Positions 8,292-18,881 of a stretch of DNA of 64,000 nt are shown here, piece after piece. Made by a program: the position numbers and the translations under genes. Source of the DNA: Chaenocephalus aceratus (taxonomy: Eukaryota > Chordata > Actinopteri > Perciformes > Channichthyidae); the NCBI GenBank assembly GCA_023974075.1, contig JAMFTG010000069.1:186001-250000 (forward strand). Reading direction: 5' to 3'. Each line of letters opens with the position of its first letter. Position 1 is the first letter of the stretch. Under the pieces are notes generated by a model that saw nothing but the letters and a program-made list of their open reading frames with translations, searched no databases and was not told the DNA's origin.

Positions 8292-8747
8292 AATTTACTG
8301 ATATAATGTGATCATTTAATGTTAATTATTTTCAAATTCACGGTGTAGATATTTTAATAGCTAGTGATACCTGGAATACTAAAACTAATTTATAAAACAA
8401 TGAAACAAGTTTGTGTGCTTCAACCCTTTTAGTTTTTTGTATTTAGCTATACATAACTATAACCTTACAACAGATAAAGTAAGCAAGATTCCATCATGAT
8501 ATTGGTTGAAAAAAACACATTTAAATTTAGCATGTTTTGAATAATATTTTAAAAAATGTGTCCGTGAGAGCCAACCCCTTTGTATTCATTTAAAAATAAA
8601 AATTTTAGGCTACAACGAGTCAGAATGCATTCTCGGGTTTCATTAAAAACCTTACTTTACTTCTGTCACGTCCATTTTTAACTTGCATCAAGACATTTAT
8701 GTGTCCTAATACACTTGTGTCACTTTATCTGTTGTTTTGTTTTATAG
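8292..8747 (+). other. Z2 intron, 3' part
   Basis: AT-rich intron tract ending in the acceptor gttttatag. Relative to the Z5 copy, a block of about 115 bases is missing near 8600, which removes the aaccaatcagtg motif. No gene seen. Confidence 0.5.
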
Positions 8748-9488
8748 GAAGAGACCTGCAAAAACCCAGATAGACTTTATGTTGAGGGGGAGAAGAGTAT
8801 CATCGGAGAACAGCTGGATCAACATCAGGCTACAGCCACAATAGGAAAACCACACACCTGTGACCAGTGTGAGAAGAGTTTCTGGAGTTCAGGGAAATTG
8901 AAGCGCCACAAACGTACCCACACTGGAGAAAAACCTTTCACCTGTGACCAGTGTGAGAAGAGATTTAGCCAGTCAGGCTCTTTGAAGATTCACCAGCGAA
9001 TCCACACTGGAGAAAAACCTTTCACCTGTGTCCAATGTGAGAAGAGATTTAGCCAGTCAGGCTCTTTGAAGATTCACCAGCGAATCCACACTGGAGAAAA
9101 ACCTTTCACCTGTAACCAGTGTGAGAAGAGCTTTAGCCATTCAGGCAATTTGAAGATTCACCAGCGAATCCACACTGGAGAAAAACCCTACTCCTGTGAC
9201 CAGTGTGAGAAAGTTTATACCAGTTCAAGCTATTTAAAGATTCACCAGCGAACCCACACTGGAGAAAAACCTTTCACCTGTGACCAGTGTGAGAAAAGTT
9301 TCACGGACTCGCGCTCATTGAAGCGCCACCAGCGAATCCACTCCTTTGACCAGTGGAAGAAAGAGTTCATTGACTCATACAGTGTGAAGCTCCACCAGCC
9401 TACCCACACTGGAGAAACACCTGACGTCTGTGCTCCCCGTGAGAAGAGTCTCAGAGAACCAGACCACATGGGAGAACACCTTCACTAG
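8748..9488 (+). CDS. Z2: poly-C2H2 zinc-finger protein, finger exon (6 fingers)
   Basis: With the leader exon at 6863-6919 this gives a protein of 265 residues. The exon starts EETCKNPDRLYVEGEK and has six intact C2H2 fingers. Fingers 2 and 3 are near-identical (RFSQSGSLK; finger 3 has V instead of D after the first Cys), a fresh-looking tandem duplication of one finger. Finger 5 has the unusual KVYTSSSYLK core. The degenerate last finger follows and the tail ends ...MGEHLH. Likely a nuclear DNA-binding protein; partners and target unknown. Confidence 0.9.
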   Translation, partial: EETCKNPDRLYVEGEKSIIGEQLDQHQATATIGKPHTCDQCEKSFWSSGKLKRHKRTHTGEKPFTCDQCEKRFSQSGSLKIHQRIHTGEKPFTCVQCEKRFSQSGSLKIHQRIHTGEKPFTCNQCEKSFSHSGNLKIHQRIHTGEKPYSCDQCEKVYTSSSYLKIHQRTHTGEKPFTCDQCEKSFTDSRSLKRHQRIHSFDQWKKEFIDSYSVKLHQPTHTGETPDVCAPREKSLREPDHMGEHLH

Positions 9489-9848
9489 TGCACTGAGACT
9501 GTTCAGCAAGAGTGAGGTGGACTGTTTGACACAACTCGCTGTTAAAATATGTTGTGTGGATTTCAAAAGTTGTTCAAATGTTCTCAATAATATTCAAATG
9601 ATGCACTAAAGTTGTCAACTTGTATTTGTTTCCACAGCAAACACACACACAAAGCTCCTTAAAGAACAAGGCACCACAGTCACTTAAATGTAATAATGTT
9701 ATAAATATGTGGTAATTTAACAACAAGCTAAAGCCTACTGATTTCTAAAAGTGTGCATAGAGCCTTTTGTCTCATATAAGCTAGATAGAGCGTCACTTTG
9801 AACCATAAACTATTACCGTTGCTCACTGTACTCATTCAGGCCATTTTA
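9489..9848 (+). other. Z2 3' untranslated and flanking sequence
   Basis: Homologous to the flank of Z1 with small changes (ttaaaatatgttg instead of ttaaaggatgttg). No canonical AATAAA close to the stop and no gene seen. Confidence 0.4.
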
Positions 9849-10010
9849 CCATCAGAAAGAGGTTCCACAGGGGTCTATCCTTGGTCCATTAATGTTTTCA
9901 TTAGATATAACAAAACTCTTTCTAATCAATATTTTAATGTCAATATTTTTGCTGATGCCGACGCTTTATCACAACCATTAAATGTCAACAGCTAAACAGA
10001 TGTCTGTGAA
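9849..10010 (+). pseudogene. LINE reverse-transcriptase relic after Z2
   Basis: The frame reads VPQGSILGPLMFSLDI from 9861. About 75 bases on it reads IFADADA, in the place of the YADD active-site block, with an intervening deletion or decay. This is the same relic that is truncated after Z1, Z3, Z4 and Z6 by a second LINE fragment. Confidence 0.6.
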
Positions 10011-10172
10011 TTATATAAAAAAATAACATCTTTAGAAAGCTTCAGAATATAGACAGGAATACAACTTGAAGGTCTTGTAGGTGAAAATGTCTTCCTCTAA
10101 TTTCAACGACCTTTAAATATATTGTAACAATCTATATAGCTATATATTTTGTAAGACACTACGGGTCAATAC

Positions 10173-10620
10173 CATGGACTGTATATATAAATGGACGTAG
10201 GGTCCGTGACGTCACCCATAAGGGGAATACTTACTTCCGGGTGTACAATTCTCCGTTATCCAATGAGAATGGACGCTCACATTGCCTTTAAGGGCAGCCG
10301 ACACAAACGAATGCCGTGCTTCCATGAGCGTCAAATCCCGCCGCAGATGGGAATACATTGCAACCAGTTGAAAGCTATTTGCGTCCCTTTATGAAGCTGA
10401 AGGAGCCTAGGAGCGTCACAACTGCACGCCACGGACACTGACCAAACGTCGCTCCTGGACGATTATGGAGTGAGAGTGTGTTGGGTTGGACGAGGCAGTG
10501 CATGCACTGATCTGATGCTTCTTGATATGAGAGCAGTTTCCCAGCGGAGTGAAGAAAATACATGAACCTCACGGGAGTCACTCCTCAGTTTATACCGTGT
10601 TTTGTTTCAATTAATGTATC
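10173..10620 (+). repeat. Putative interspersed repeat at block start
   Basis: The opening ccatggactgtatatataaatggacgtagggtccgtgacgtcacccat has the look of a dispersed fish repeat, including a perfect TGACGTCA palindrome. The right border is not visible. Short open frames on both strands here have no recognisable motif and I do not annotate them as genes. Confidence 0.35.
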
Positions 10621-11122
10621 ATTTAGTTACACATATGTCTGAACAACAAAGTGGTCAAAAATCATTTTCTTCATTTATTGGAAACATTTTCATGATCGCT
10701 TTTTCGTTTATATTTTAAGCATGGCGTTTATCTTTTTTGAGAATTAGTTCTTATTTTATTTAATGTATTTGGGTCTACAACAGATGATACAAATGTTTGT
10801 GTCAGTAAATGTGTACTAGAGGCGGGGGTGTGTGTGGAAATAACAGGGACAGAGCTGGCTGCTGTCAGACGATCAGCTGTGTAGCGTCATCACAAACGGA
10901 CGTCGCTTCACGTGACGCTCCGGAGGAAAGGACGTCCCATTGCTCTTAAAACTAATTTCCCTGCTTCTCGTGGTTTCCTTGCATCTCTCCATGCTTCCCT
11001 GGTGGGAGGGACTAGTCGCAGGGAAACGACGCCAGTGAGGGACGCAAGGAATCCATTTAACCGAAGTGAGAAGGACCCCAAGGCTTTTCCCCTTCTTGCT
11101 CCGTGCTAGAGCTTTTCCGTGC

Positions 11123-11160
11123 TGCGTCATTGCGTCATCGTTTTGCGTCATGACGTAACC
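11123..11160 (+). promoter_or_regulatory. Cluster of CGTCA/TGACG motifs, promoter-like
   Basis: Three TGCGTCA motifs and one TGACGTAA occur within 38 bases, with more CGTCA, CACGTGAC and GACGTC sites over the preceding 250 bases in a locally CpG-rich stretch. Such sites bind ATF/CREB-type factors. The cluster lies about 70 bases upstream of the ATG at 11230. It is conserved in the second block (43709-43747). That it drives transcription is inference. Confidence 0.35.
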
Positions 11161-11229
11161 GTTTGCGTGCCTGCTTCATAAAGCCAAACCGCGCGGAAAC
11201 ACCTCACATGATCGACAACAACAACAACA

Positions 11230-11421
11230 ATGGCAGATTGTATTGAAGCACTACTCGTTTTGGTTTTGCTCTGTCGAAACTAAATGGAACAAATGGGACG
11301 ACTTTACTACCAACTTTACAGTCGTTACATGCTACATTCAAGACTTCTTTACAATCATCATCATCAACGACGATTCGGTAGGAGAAAGAAGGTAAATATA
11401 CGTCCCATTCGATGGCGTTAG
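11230..11421 (+). pseudogene. Short relic reading frame, possible Harbinger-type N-terminus or alternative first exon
   Basis: From ATG at 11230 (context acaATGG) the frame reads MADCIEALLVLVLLCRN, stops, and reopens in the same frame at 11284 with MEQMGRLYYQLYSRY, reaching QRRFGRRKKVNIRPIRWR and a stop at 11421. A basic RR-K-V-I-RP stretch is reminiscent of the N-terminus of PIF/Harbinger transposases, a weak resemblance. A consensus donor (aag/GTAAAT) follows at 11391. Its phase would join directly to the leader exon at 15839. Both readings are tentative. Confidence 0.3.
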
Positions 11422-11482
11422 AGCTAATACCCAGCTTTGCAGCATTAATTACTATGGCATAACCAGTGTCCCTGCTGAAAAA

Positions 11483-11730
11483 AACAGCTAAGACCAACAA
11501 GGCTGGTCTGGCTGGTTTAATATTAGCTGGTTAAGAGGGGTTTTGGACACTTTAGCTGGTCGGGATAGCTGGTTTAGCTGTTAAAAGATGGTGGTCACAG
11601 TGGTCTAGCTGGTCACCATTAGCTGGTCGGGATAGCTGGTAAAAGCTGGTGGTCACAGTGGTCTAGCTGGTCAGACTGGTATGATCTTGAGTAGAACTTT
11701 AGCTGGGATTACTTGATGGTTAAGCTGGTC
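11483..11730. repeat. AGCTGGT-rich interspersed repeat
   Basis: Short irregular tandem repeats of agctggt(c), for example ggtcgggatagctggt twice and ggtggtcacagtggtctagctggtca twice. No coding potential. The same repeat is at 44070-44318. Confidence 0.7.
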
Positions 11731-11878
11731 ATATGATGATGAATCACTCTCACCCAATTGCAGTAGCTCAATGAACATCTATCATTTCAGATCAGAGCAC
11801 CTGCCTTACCAGAATGTATTGTCTGTAAATAAATACTCATACATCAAAACAATTCTAAACACCCATTACTTCGTACTT

Positions 11879-12012
11879 TTAAGCAGTTTCCTTCAACTGT
11901 TTCTTTCCGCTTTTCACAAGGTCCTGTATTTTTTGTGAAATGTAGTAACCGGCCAACTTCTCCCTCTCGATCTTCTCCACGTTTTGTAAATTCAGCCATC
12001 CTCTGAAGCACT
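11879..12012 (-). pseudogene. Possible terminal exon of an unrecognised gene, - strand
   Basis: On the - strand a long pyrimidine tract ending ...ctttctttttgaag forms a good acceptor. It is followed by 44 codons without a stop, reading CFRGWLNLQNVEKIEREKLAG at the start and QDLVKSGKKQLKETA before TAA. The composition (charged, helix-like, no low complexity) is that of a real protein end. I do not recognise the family and see no upstream exon on this strand, so it may be a stranded exon of a gene carried in by duplication or part of a mobile element. The second copy at 44526-44659 encodes the same peptide. Confidence 0.4.
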
Positions 12013-12339
12013 CTTCAAAAAGAAAGGAAAAACAGATTAACTTTTAGCTTTGTGTTATGATTACTGAAATATGTGCACTGTGAGAAGAAAAATGTATCAA
12101 ATTTTGTTTTGAACATTCACTGTGATTGGGTCTATTATCCACGCAATACACCGCATTACATTTTTTTCTTAATTTACATTATTTAATTCCATATTCTGCT
12201 CTTGTAAATATCATATTATATTAAATGTATATAAACTTTTTGCACTACTTTTTTATTTTGTATTTTATTATATATGTTGCATTGTTGGAGGAGCTCAGGT
12301 CAGAAGAATTTCATTGACATCTACACTGTAGCTGCTGAT

Positions 12340-12450
12340 TAGGGATCGACCGATATGGCTTTTTCAAGGCCGATACCGATTATTAGTATCAAGGAGACCG
12401 ATAACCGATATTTGGAACCGATATACATTTGCAGTAAAATCAGAAAATCT
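12340..12450. repeat. hAT-like repeat fragment (TAGGGATCGACCGATATGG end)
   Basis: Starts with tagggatcgaccgatatgg and continues with many ccgata/taccgat motifs, the pattern of a widespread fish non-autonomous hAT end. The matching right end is not found nearby, so it is a fragment. Confidence 0.5.
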
Positions 12451-12892
12451 TGGCGTCAAAATGTAGAATAACTCAAACTCCAACACAACTCAACACAACT
12501 TCTTTGAAATGCATTTAAGCATATATTATGTTTAATTAACTTTTAAACATCTTACAACTGGTTTCCTCTCTGTGCCCTTTTCTTTAGTGCAGCCATCTGC
12601 AATGAGTTAGAGAGAGACAAGAAGTGGGGCTGCAGGCTGACATGCTTAACTAACAATAATGCTTAATTTATTATATCAAAACAATGCCTGTCTATCTAGC
12701 ATAACATCCCAATAAGCTGCTAGCAACTGCAAAACACTAGTGCTGGCTAATGTTTTGCAAACTATTAAAAGTGAGGCTATGACAGTAGACCGAACGTTAG
12801 TCTAGTAGCCTCACTTCTAATATTTTGCTAAACATTTGCTAGATACATGTCGCTAAATTGATTTATCAACTTTTAATACTTTTTAATAGGGT

Positions 12893-12985
12893 TGGGTATC
12901 GTTTGAATTTCCACGATTCTGATTCCGATTCTACTTTTCGATTCCGGTTCTTAACGGTTCTCGATTCCGATTCTTTGAGGGGCAG
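12893..12985. repeat. GGGTTGGGTATCG repeat fragment
   Basis: Begins gggttgggtatcgtttgaatttcc, followed by repeated cgattcc/gattctg motifs, as in another fish interspersed repeat. Only one end is visible; an open frame across it (12858-13061) is a by-product. Confidence 0.45.
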
Positions 12986-13156
12986 GGTAAAAAGATTATA
13001 CATACTTCTTCCACCAAAAAAATTACATTTATTCGAGAAACTTTTACACAGGTTAGTTTAGAGTAATATTCACATTAATCAGTCTGTTTATATTCACTGC
13101 TATGTAACTGTAACCTGAGAACCACTGAAGCTACAGTGCAACAGTCCAACTTTTAA

Positions 13157-13171
13157 AGGACCCCCCCCCCC
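13157..13171. repeat. Poly-C tract
   Basis: A run of cytosines whose length differs between the two spacer copies. Confidence 0.8.
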
Positions 13172-13616
13172 ATTTAAAAACAGTTCTTGTTGAGAAAAAC
13201 AAGCATATCTGCCTTCTCAGGTATACCGGGAAGAAATGTTTGAACATTTTAAAGTAAAATGCTTCAATCCCTCCACATCATTGTAGAAACATCTTCTTCT
13301 TCCATTAGAGCAGCTAGCACCAGATGCTAATAACAACAGCTCGTACCGGTGCACCCTCCCTTTCTCCCTCGCTCACTCGCACGTTGGCTGTGAGCTGCGG
13401 GTGCCAGATAAGCCAACATCCCCCATTTTCATCACTTGCGGCGGCCATCGTACAGGGCAAATGAAGTGTAACCGGGATGAAAAGGGTGTTACATTTACTT
13501 AATTATGAATGTTGTTACATCAAGGCCGAACATTAGGATGAGTACCAACGGTCAAAACATTTGTTTTTCTCCCAGAGCTGTCAGCGCAGCGCCTCCACAG
13601 ATCTGGCGCCCTAGGC

Positions 13617-13700
13617 CAGGGGTGGGGAACCTTTTTCCTCTCAAGGGCCATTTCAATTTTTTCAACATCCTCCGAGGGCCGTACAAATGATTGACCTCTG
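13617..13700. repeat. hAT-like repeat fragment (CAGGGGTGGGGAACC end)
   Basis: Starts caggggtggggaacctttttcctctcaagggcc, the typical left end of hAT/Charlie-like elements. The right end is not seen. Confidence 0.5.
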
Positions 13701-14763
13701 CTTAAAAAACTAAAATCACAGCCCATTCATTTGGCCTTTCTTTCATGCTGTGCAAAGAAACAGCAACCTCTTAGTCCAGATATCTTACCATGACTCGTGC
13801 ATGCATGCACGTGCACGGTTGTGGCATGACCACCAAACAGAAAGATATGGACACAAGATATGTGCAAATGTATTTAGTTTCATATCCATGTGGAAATGAT
13901 TTAAGTGGTGGGGGACCTAACCTCCTCTAGGGGGGGATTTTTAAATGTTGAAGTTAAAAGCATCAATCTGGTGCACTTTGAGAGCAACATTAGGAGCTCT
14001 ATGGATACATCTCTCTTTGTTTTTTAAGAGATAATATTTAACATAGCGAGACATTCCGACACCAGAGAAAAATTGTGCGGGTAGATTAGTAAACCTGGTG
14101 TTTACCCTTCAGGCTTCGCGTCGGGATCTTCGGGGGTGCATAGGCATGCATTGCACCCCCAGTTGAATGTTATGCACCCTCTATTCAAAAAAGAGAACGG
14201 AGCAAAAAATACAAACAACAAATTGTGTCAGGTGCGCGTGACCTGCTCCGCTGCGCGTGCATCATTTCCAAAGTGCTTCCACAGCAGTGACACATATCTG
14301 TGGATAATCATTTATACAACAATGGTTAAAGCAACCATCACTAAACGCTAGCAACACTGCATCTACTGCAGACAGTAGCAACAGGTCAGATGGGGACGCC
14401 ACGTTACCCTCCGTTAACTTGTGGACACTAGCGTACTCCCGTCTGACTCGCCCCCAGAGCAGCAGTCTTCGCCGCCCCTCTGTGGCCCGCAGGTGCCAGG
14501 ATACCACGACAAAACAGATTCTGCTCAGGTATATCTAAACAAGTACCCGCCTGTACAGTGGGGTAAGGCGGTCATTTTGCAGCTAGTGGTATAAAAATAG
14601 ACTGGCTAGAATATGAATGTAAAATAGTGCCATATTCTGCCATGCCTGTAGAAATGTTGGGTCAAAAATAATGCATACAATAGCACCACGAATGGCTACA
14701 AAAAGATCTCGTATATCCCAAGCTTATCAACAAGCTAATGTTGAAGCTGAAATGTTATCATGA

Positions 14764-15045
14764 GGCCTGTACTACGAAGCAGGATTTTCGCTTAGCGGGC
14801 TAACTTCAGGGAAAACTCGGGGTTTCCGGTCCTACGACGCTGGTTCTCTTTTTAGCGGGATAGATCTCCATGGTAACTTATGCTGAGCGGCTAACCTGGG
14901 GCCAATACTACGAATCAAGATTTTCGTTTAGCGAGCTAACTTCTGGGATTTCCGGTCCTACGAAGCTGGTTCTCTTTTTAGCGGGCTAGATAACTTATTC
15001 TGAACGGCTAGCCTGCGCCGGAGCAGGATATGTTCCAGGATAAGA
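14764..15045 (+). repeat. Two tandem copies of a ~138-bp sequence
   Basis: ggcctgtactacgaagcagg...agcgggctaacttc...ggtcctacgacgctggttctctttttagcggg is followed by a diverged copy starting at about 14899 (ggccaatactacgaatcaag). The second block has the same pair at 47419-47695. It looks like an interspersed element that duplicated in tandem; I see no coding frame. Confidence 0.6.
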
Positions 15046-15838
15046 GCTCAACTTTGGGGAGTTCTTCTTCTTCTTTGCTTTCATGGCGAATCGCTTCCAC
15101 TTGGAGCATATCGCCACCTACTGTTGATTTTTTTTAATGTATAAACTGCCCATATTGTTCATGAAGAACAGTGTTCACATTGATTTTATTGTTCATTGAA
15201 TGTAACCGTTTCAATAAGGATACATCTATTACAGGTTGAGGTAGAAATCATGGTGGAACAGCTGATAACAACAGTGTGCAGAGTTTAAAGCGATCAAGTC
15301 CTATTACAGGATAAAGGAAATACAGTTTAAACTGCCGTTGCAGTTCAAATCACCGACTGTGTGAACGTGAACATTAATAGAATATCACCTCCATCTTCAG
15401 AGCAATCTGACTATTATAACATTAGCGTTAAGAAAGCTTAATTAAATATCTGCCACAACATAAGTAACCGGATCAGAGTAACATTAAGTACAGTCCGCGG
15501 CATATCACTTCATAATGTATCATATATCTCCTGATCTGAGTCAGCTGAGCCGTATCTGGCCGTGCAACACTCAGTGTCACAGACTGTATGCAGAAGTATT
15601 AATTTAAGCAACACATTAAGTTGACGAAACACTCGAGACAAATGTAATGAAAGTCAGATCGTGTCTTGGACGGGGCAGTGATATCATAAACCTGTTAATG
15701 TACGCATTCAAACACTTGTTCTGTTACCAGCTGTATTCACCTTGCAGGTGCAGCTATGTGGCTTTGATCCTGGATAAAGTGTTTAAGTCATGGATGTTTA
15801 AAGTTTAACTTCTAATATGGTAATCTCTGTTATTGCAG

Positions 15839-15895
15839 ATGGCTGAACTTCAGGTAGACGATAACACAAGCAGCAGAATGACTTCATCAGCAGAG
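15839..15895 (+). CDS. Z3 leader exon (19 codons)
   Basis: Same borders and phase as the other leader exons; position 10 is Thr (MAELQVDDNTSSRMTSSAE). The sequence upstream is the spacer block, not the LINE relic and 5' exon seen before Z2, Z4, Z5 and Z7, so its promoter and 5' exon must differ. The next finger exon in line is Z3 at 30310, which makes the intron 14.4 kb because of nested transposons. Splicing over that distance is plausible but unproven. Confidence 0.65.
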
Positions 15896-16300
15896 GTAAG
15901 TTACTTTAACTTTTAAAAGTAAAAATCCGGGTTAAATAATTATTCATATTTGAGTGAAAACAATGATATTCTGTTTAAAGTTTAGCCGTCTAGAGTCCTG
16001 TTGATTTAAGTTTTCAGAATTGTTTACATGGTTACATTTGAGTCCAAACAATGAAGAATTAAAAAAGCATTCGTTATATTGAGTGAATCATATTGGTTGC
16101 TCGGAAACATCTGGCAAAATCAATCAAAGATTTAAACAGGAAGTCACCTGTAGAAAATAGTGAGTGCTAAAGCTACAGTAGCATATACAAGGAGTTGTTA
16201 ACATCTGATCATTCACATTTACTCAGAGGTGGTAGAAGTACTCAGATCTTGTACTTGAGTAAAACTAGAAGTACTCAGATCAATCAATCAATCAATCAAT

Positions 16301-16873
16301 GTTTATTTATATAGCCCAATATCACAAATGTTACATTTGTCTCAGTGGTCTTCACAAGTGTGTACAGAATATCAGTATGACAATACGACACCCTCTGTCC
16401 TTAGACCCTCACATCGTACAAGGAAAAACTTGAAGAGAAAACCCACAGTTTAAAGGAAAAATGGGAGAAACCTCGGGGAGAGCAACAGAGGAGGGATCCC
16501 TCTCCCAGGACGGACAAACGTGCAATAGATGCCGTGTGTAAATTGAAAAGATAATACATTTGCAACATAGATAGTCCAAATGTTTGGAAATGCATGTGTG
16601 TATAATAGGAAGATGAATCCACAAGGATATCCATCCAGGACCACAGCCACGACTCAAGATCCAGGGCTCGTGATCCAGGGTACTGGACCGCAGGATCATC
16701 CATGTCTCCGGATCCCGGCATATATATAGACACCAAAAAGAAAGACATTTGGGGAAGCTGGGTTAATCGGAACATGAGAGTACACAGGTATAGACAGAGA
16801 GAAGGAAGAAGTAAGATGTCCCCCGACAAACTAAGCCTATATCAGCAAAACTAGGGGCTGAATCTAATCAGCC
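16301..16873 (-). other. LINE 3' untranslated region
   Basis: Downstream of the ORF2 stop (16874). It has open frames on the - strand, up to 142 codons, but no domain is recognisable, and it is preserved as a block in both LINE copies. I take it as untranslated. Confidence 0.5.
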
Positions 16874-17523
16874 CTAACTATAAGCTTTATCAAAAAGGAA
16901 GGTCTTAAGCGCACTCTTAAAAACGGATAGGGTGTCTGCCGCCCGAACACAAACTGGAAGCTGATTCCACAAATGTGGACCTTGATAAGAAAAGGCTCTG
17001 GCTCCCATTGTACTTTTAGAGACTCTAGGAACAACCAACAACCCTGCATTCTTGGAACGCAATGCCCTAGTAGGACAGTAGGGTATAATGAGTTCTTTAA
17101 GGTAAGATGGCGCCTGCCCATTAAGGGCTTTGTAAGCGAGAAGAAGAATTTTAAATTCTATCCTGTGTTCTATAGGGAGCCAGTGTAAGGCAGCCAGAAC
17201 AGGAGTAATGTGGTCCCTTTTCCTAACTCTGGTTAGTACACGAACCGCAGCATTTGAATCAGCTGAAGCGACTTGACTGACTTCTTGGTACTCCCTGATA
17301 ATAAAGAGTTACAATAATCCAGCCTTGAAGTAACAAATGCATGGACTAGTTTCTCTGCATCGTTTTGAGGCAAGATATGCCTGATTTTTGCAATGTTACG
17401 TAGATGGAAGTAGGCGGTCCTTGAAATAGATTTTATGTGGGCGTTAAAGGATAAATCCTGATCAAATATAACACCAAGATTCCTTACAGTCTCATTGGAG
17501 GCCAAATTAATGCCATCCATAGT
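16874..17523 (-). pseudogene. LINE ORF2, C-terminal part (copy 1)
   Basis: Encodes the region after the RT palm: MDGINLASNETVRNLGVIFD, SRLDYCNSLL and, in another frame, the end GPHLWNQLPVCVR and ALKTFLFDKAYS. A single T is missing near 17255 (gcatttgaatc against gcattttgaatc in the other copy), which shifts the frame. A second frameshift near 17040 is common to both copies, but here the spot also has a 7-base difference. Confidence 0.7.
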
Positions 17524-18040
17524 TGTTCGGAAAATTATTGACCTAGACTCCTAGATATGACGTACAGGACCAACCCTGACGTTTGTTTATCTCCTTTAAG
17601 GACATAGGCTGCTTGAGCCATAAATGTTATTGTTCCCATTCTGTGACCGGTCAACACTAGGTCACAGATGGTCTGTTGTTGTGGGTGCACTAGGACACTT
17701 CCTTCTTTGTTGTTTGTGGACTCCAAGTTATGACATCTTCGAGGCCATAAGTGACGGACGCAAGTGACTCAGTGTGCCCAACTGGTTACACTATCTTATC
17801 AAGATATGTTGATTACTCTCTTTGAAACCAGTTAAATGGGCTAACAAGAGAGGTTCTCCAGAATTGACGTGGCAACCACCCGTGCAGTCAGACCGTGATT
17901 GCTGTGACTTGTGATGTGAATCCTCCGGCCGTAACTCCAAATAAACCTCCAGTGTTTGACATCAAAAGCTCCTGCTCCACCGTGTCTCCTTCCTGAGTCG
18001 GTGACTCCCACTACATTGCTACACAGAAGTTTCCTTTACA
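17524..18040 (+). mobile_element. Solo LTR, 517 bp, inserted in LINE ORF2 (copy 1)
   Basis: Begins TGTTCGG and ends CTTTACA, so it has TG...CA ends, and is flanked on both sides by ATAGT (17519-17523 and 18041-18045). The + strand contains aataaa near 17938, then a pyrimidine-rich stretch, as in an R-U5 region. No internal coding part remains, as expected after recombination between two LTRs. The identical insertion in the other LINE copy shows it predates the segmental duplication. Superfamily not determined. Confidence 0.75.
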
Positions 18041-18053
18041 ATAGTTAGTATAT

Positions 18054-18881
18054 CTATCGATAATTTGTTTCGTAGATTCTTCGGGCAAGTACAATAACTT
18101 CAGTTTTGGTCGTGTTTAACATCAAAACATTTAAGGTCATCCACGTTTTTAAGTCCTTGAGGCAGTCTTGAATTTTATTTAGATGATTAATTTCATCAGG
18201 CTTGATTGATAAATATAGTTGAGTATCATCCGCATAACAATGAAAGTTTACAGAATGATTCCTTATAATATTGCCTAACGGAAGCATATATAATGTGAAC
18301 AAAATAGGTCCGAGCACTAAGCCCTGTGGCACTCCATGGCTAACTTTGGTTTGCGTGGAAGATTCATCGTTGACACGTACAAACTGAGAGCGTTCAGATA
18401 GATAGGACCTAAACCAGCCTAAAGCAGTTCCCTGTATGCCAACTAAGTGCTCTAGTCTTTGCAATAGGATATCATGGTCGATAGTATCAAATGCAGCACT
18501 GAGATCGAGCAAGACAAGAATAGAGACAAGTCCCTTGTCTGAGGCTATTAGAATGTCATTTGTGACTTTAACCAGAGCTGTCTCTGTGCTATGATGTGTT
18601 CTAAAGCCAGACTGAAAATCTTCAAATAAATCATTGTTTTTTAAGTAATCACACAGCTGTTTTGCGACCGCTTTTTCAAGAGTCTTTGAGAGGAACGGAA
18701 GATTAGAAATAGGTCTATAGTTGGCTAAAACCTCTGGATCGAGGTTGTGCTTTTTAAGAAGCGGTTTTATCACTGCTACTTTGAATGATTGTGGAACATA
18801 GCCTGATAATAAAGACATATTCATAATATTTAATAAAGAAGTGCTAATTAATGGAAAAACTTCCTTCAACAGCTTAGTTGG
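18054..18881 (-). pseudogene. LINE ORF2, reverse transcriptase part (copy 1)
   Basis: In - strand order: [59 protein letters not shown] and the active site [10 protein letters not shown]. The frame ends after a 1-base slip near 18075; the other frame (PKNLRNKLS) then leads into the solo LTR. It is cut upstream by the BEL element at 18882. Confidence 0.85.

Larger units (their letters stand above)
10173..15812 (+). repeat. Spacer block, copy 1 (second copy at 42760-48470)
   Basis: About 5.6 kb present between Z2 and the Z3 leader exon and again between Z5 and the Z6 leader exon. It is absent after Z7, where the sequence diverges at exactly the base at which the block begins (after gtcaatac). 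It starts with ccatggactgtatatataaatggacgtag, a start that resembles a fish interspersed repeat. The two copies differ by scattered substitutions and a few indels, the largest near 11848, where copy 1 lacks some 65 bases present at 44434-44500. Separate entries describe what is visible inside. Confidence 0.8.

Noticed and set aside
10873..11151. - and + strand frames in the CpG-rich stretch of the spacer
   Set aside because: Short, overlapping on both strands, no motif; CpG-rich DNA has few stops by chance.
16401..16829. 142-codon - strand frame downstream of LINE ORF2 (also 49055-49483)
   Set aside because: It sits in the LINE 3' untranslated part, has no recognisable domain and overlaps two other equally open frames.
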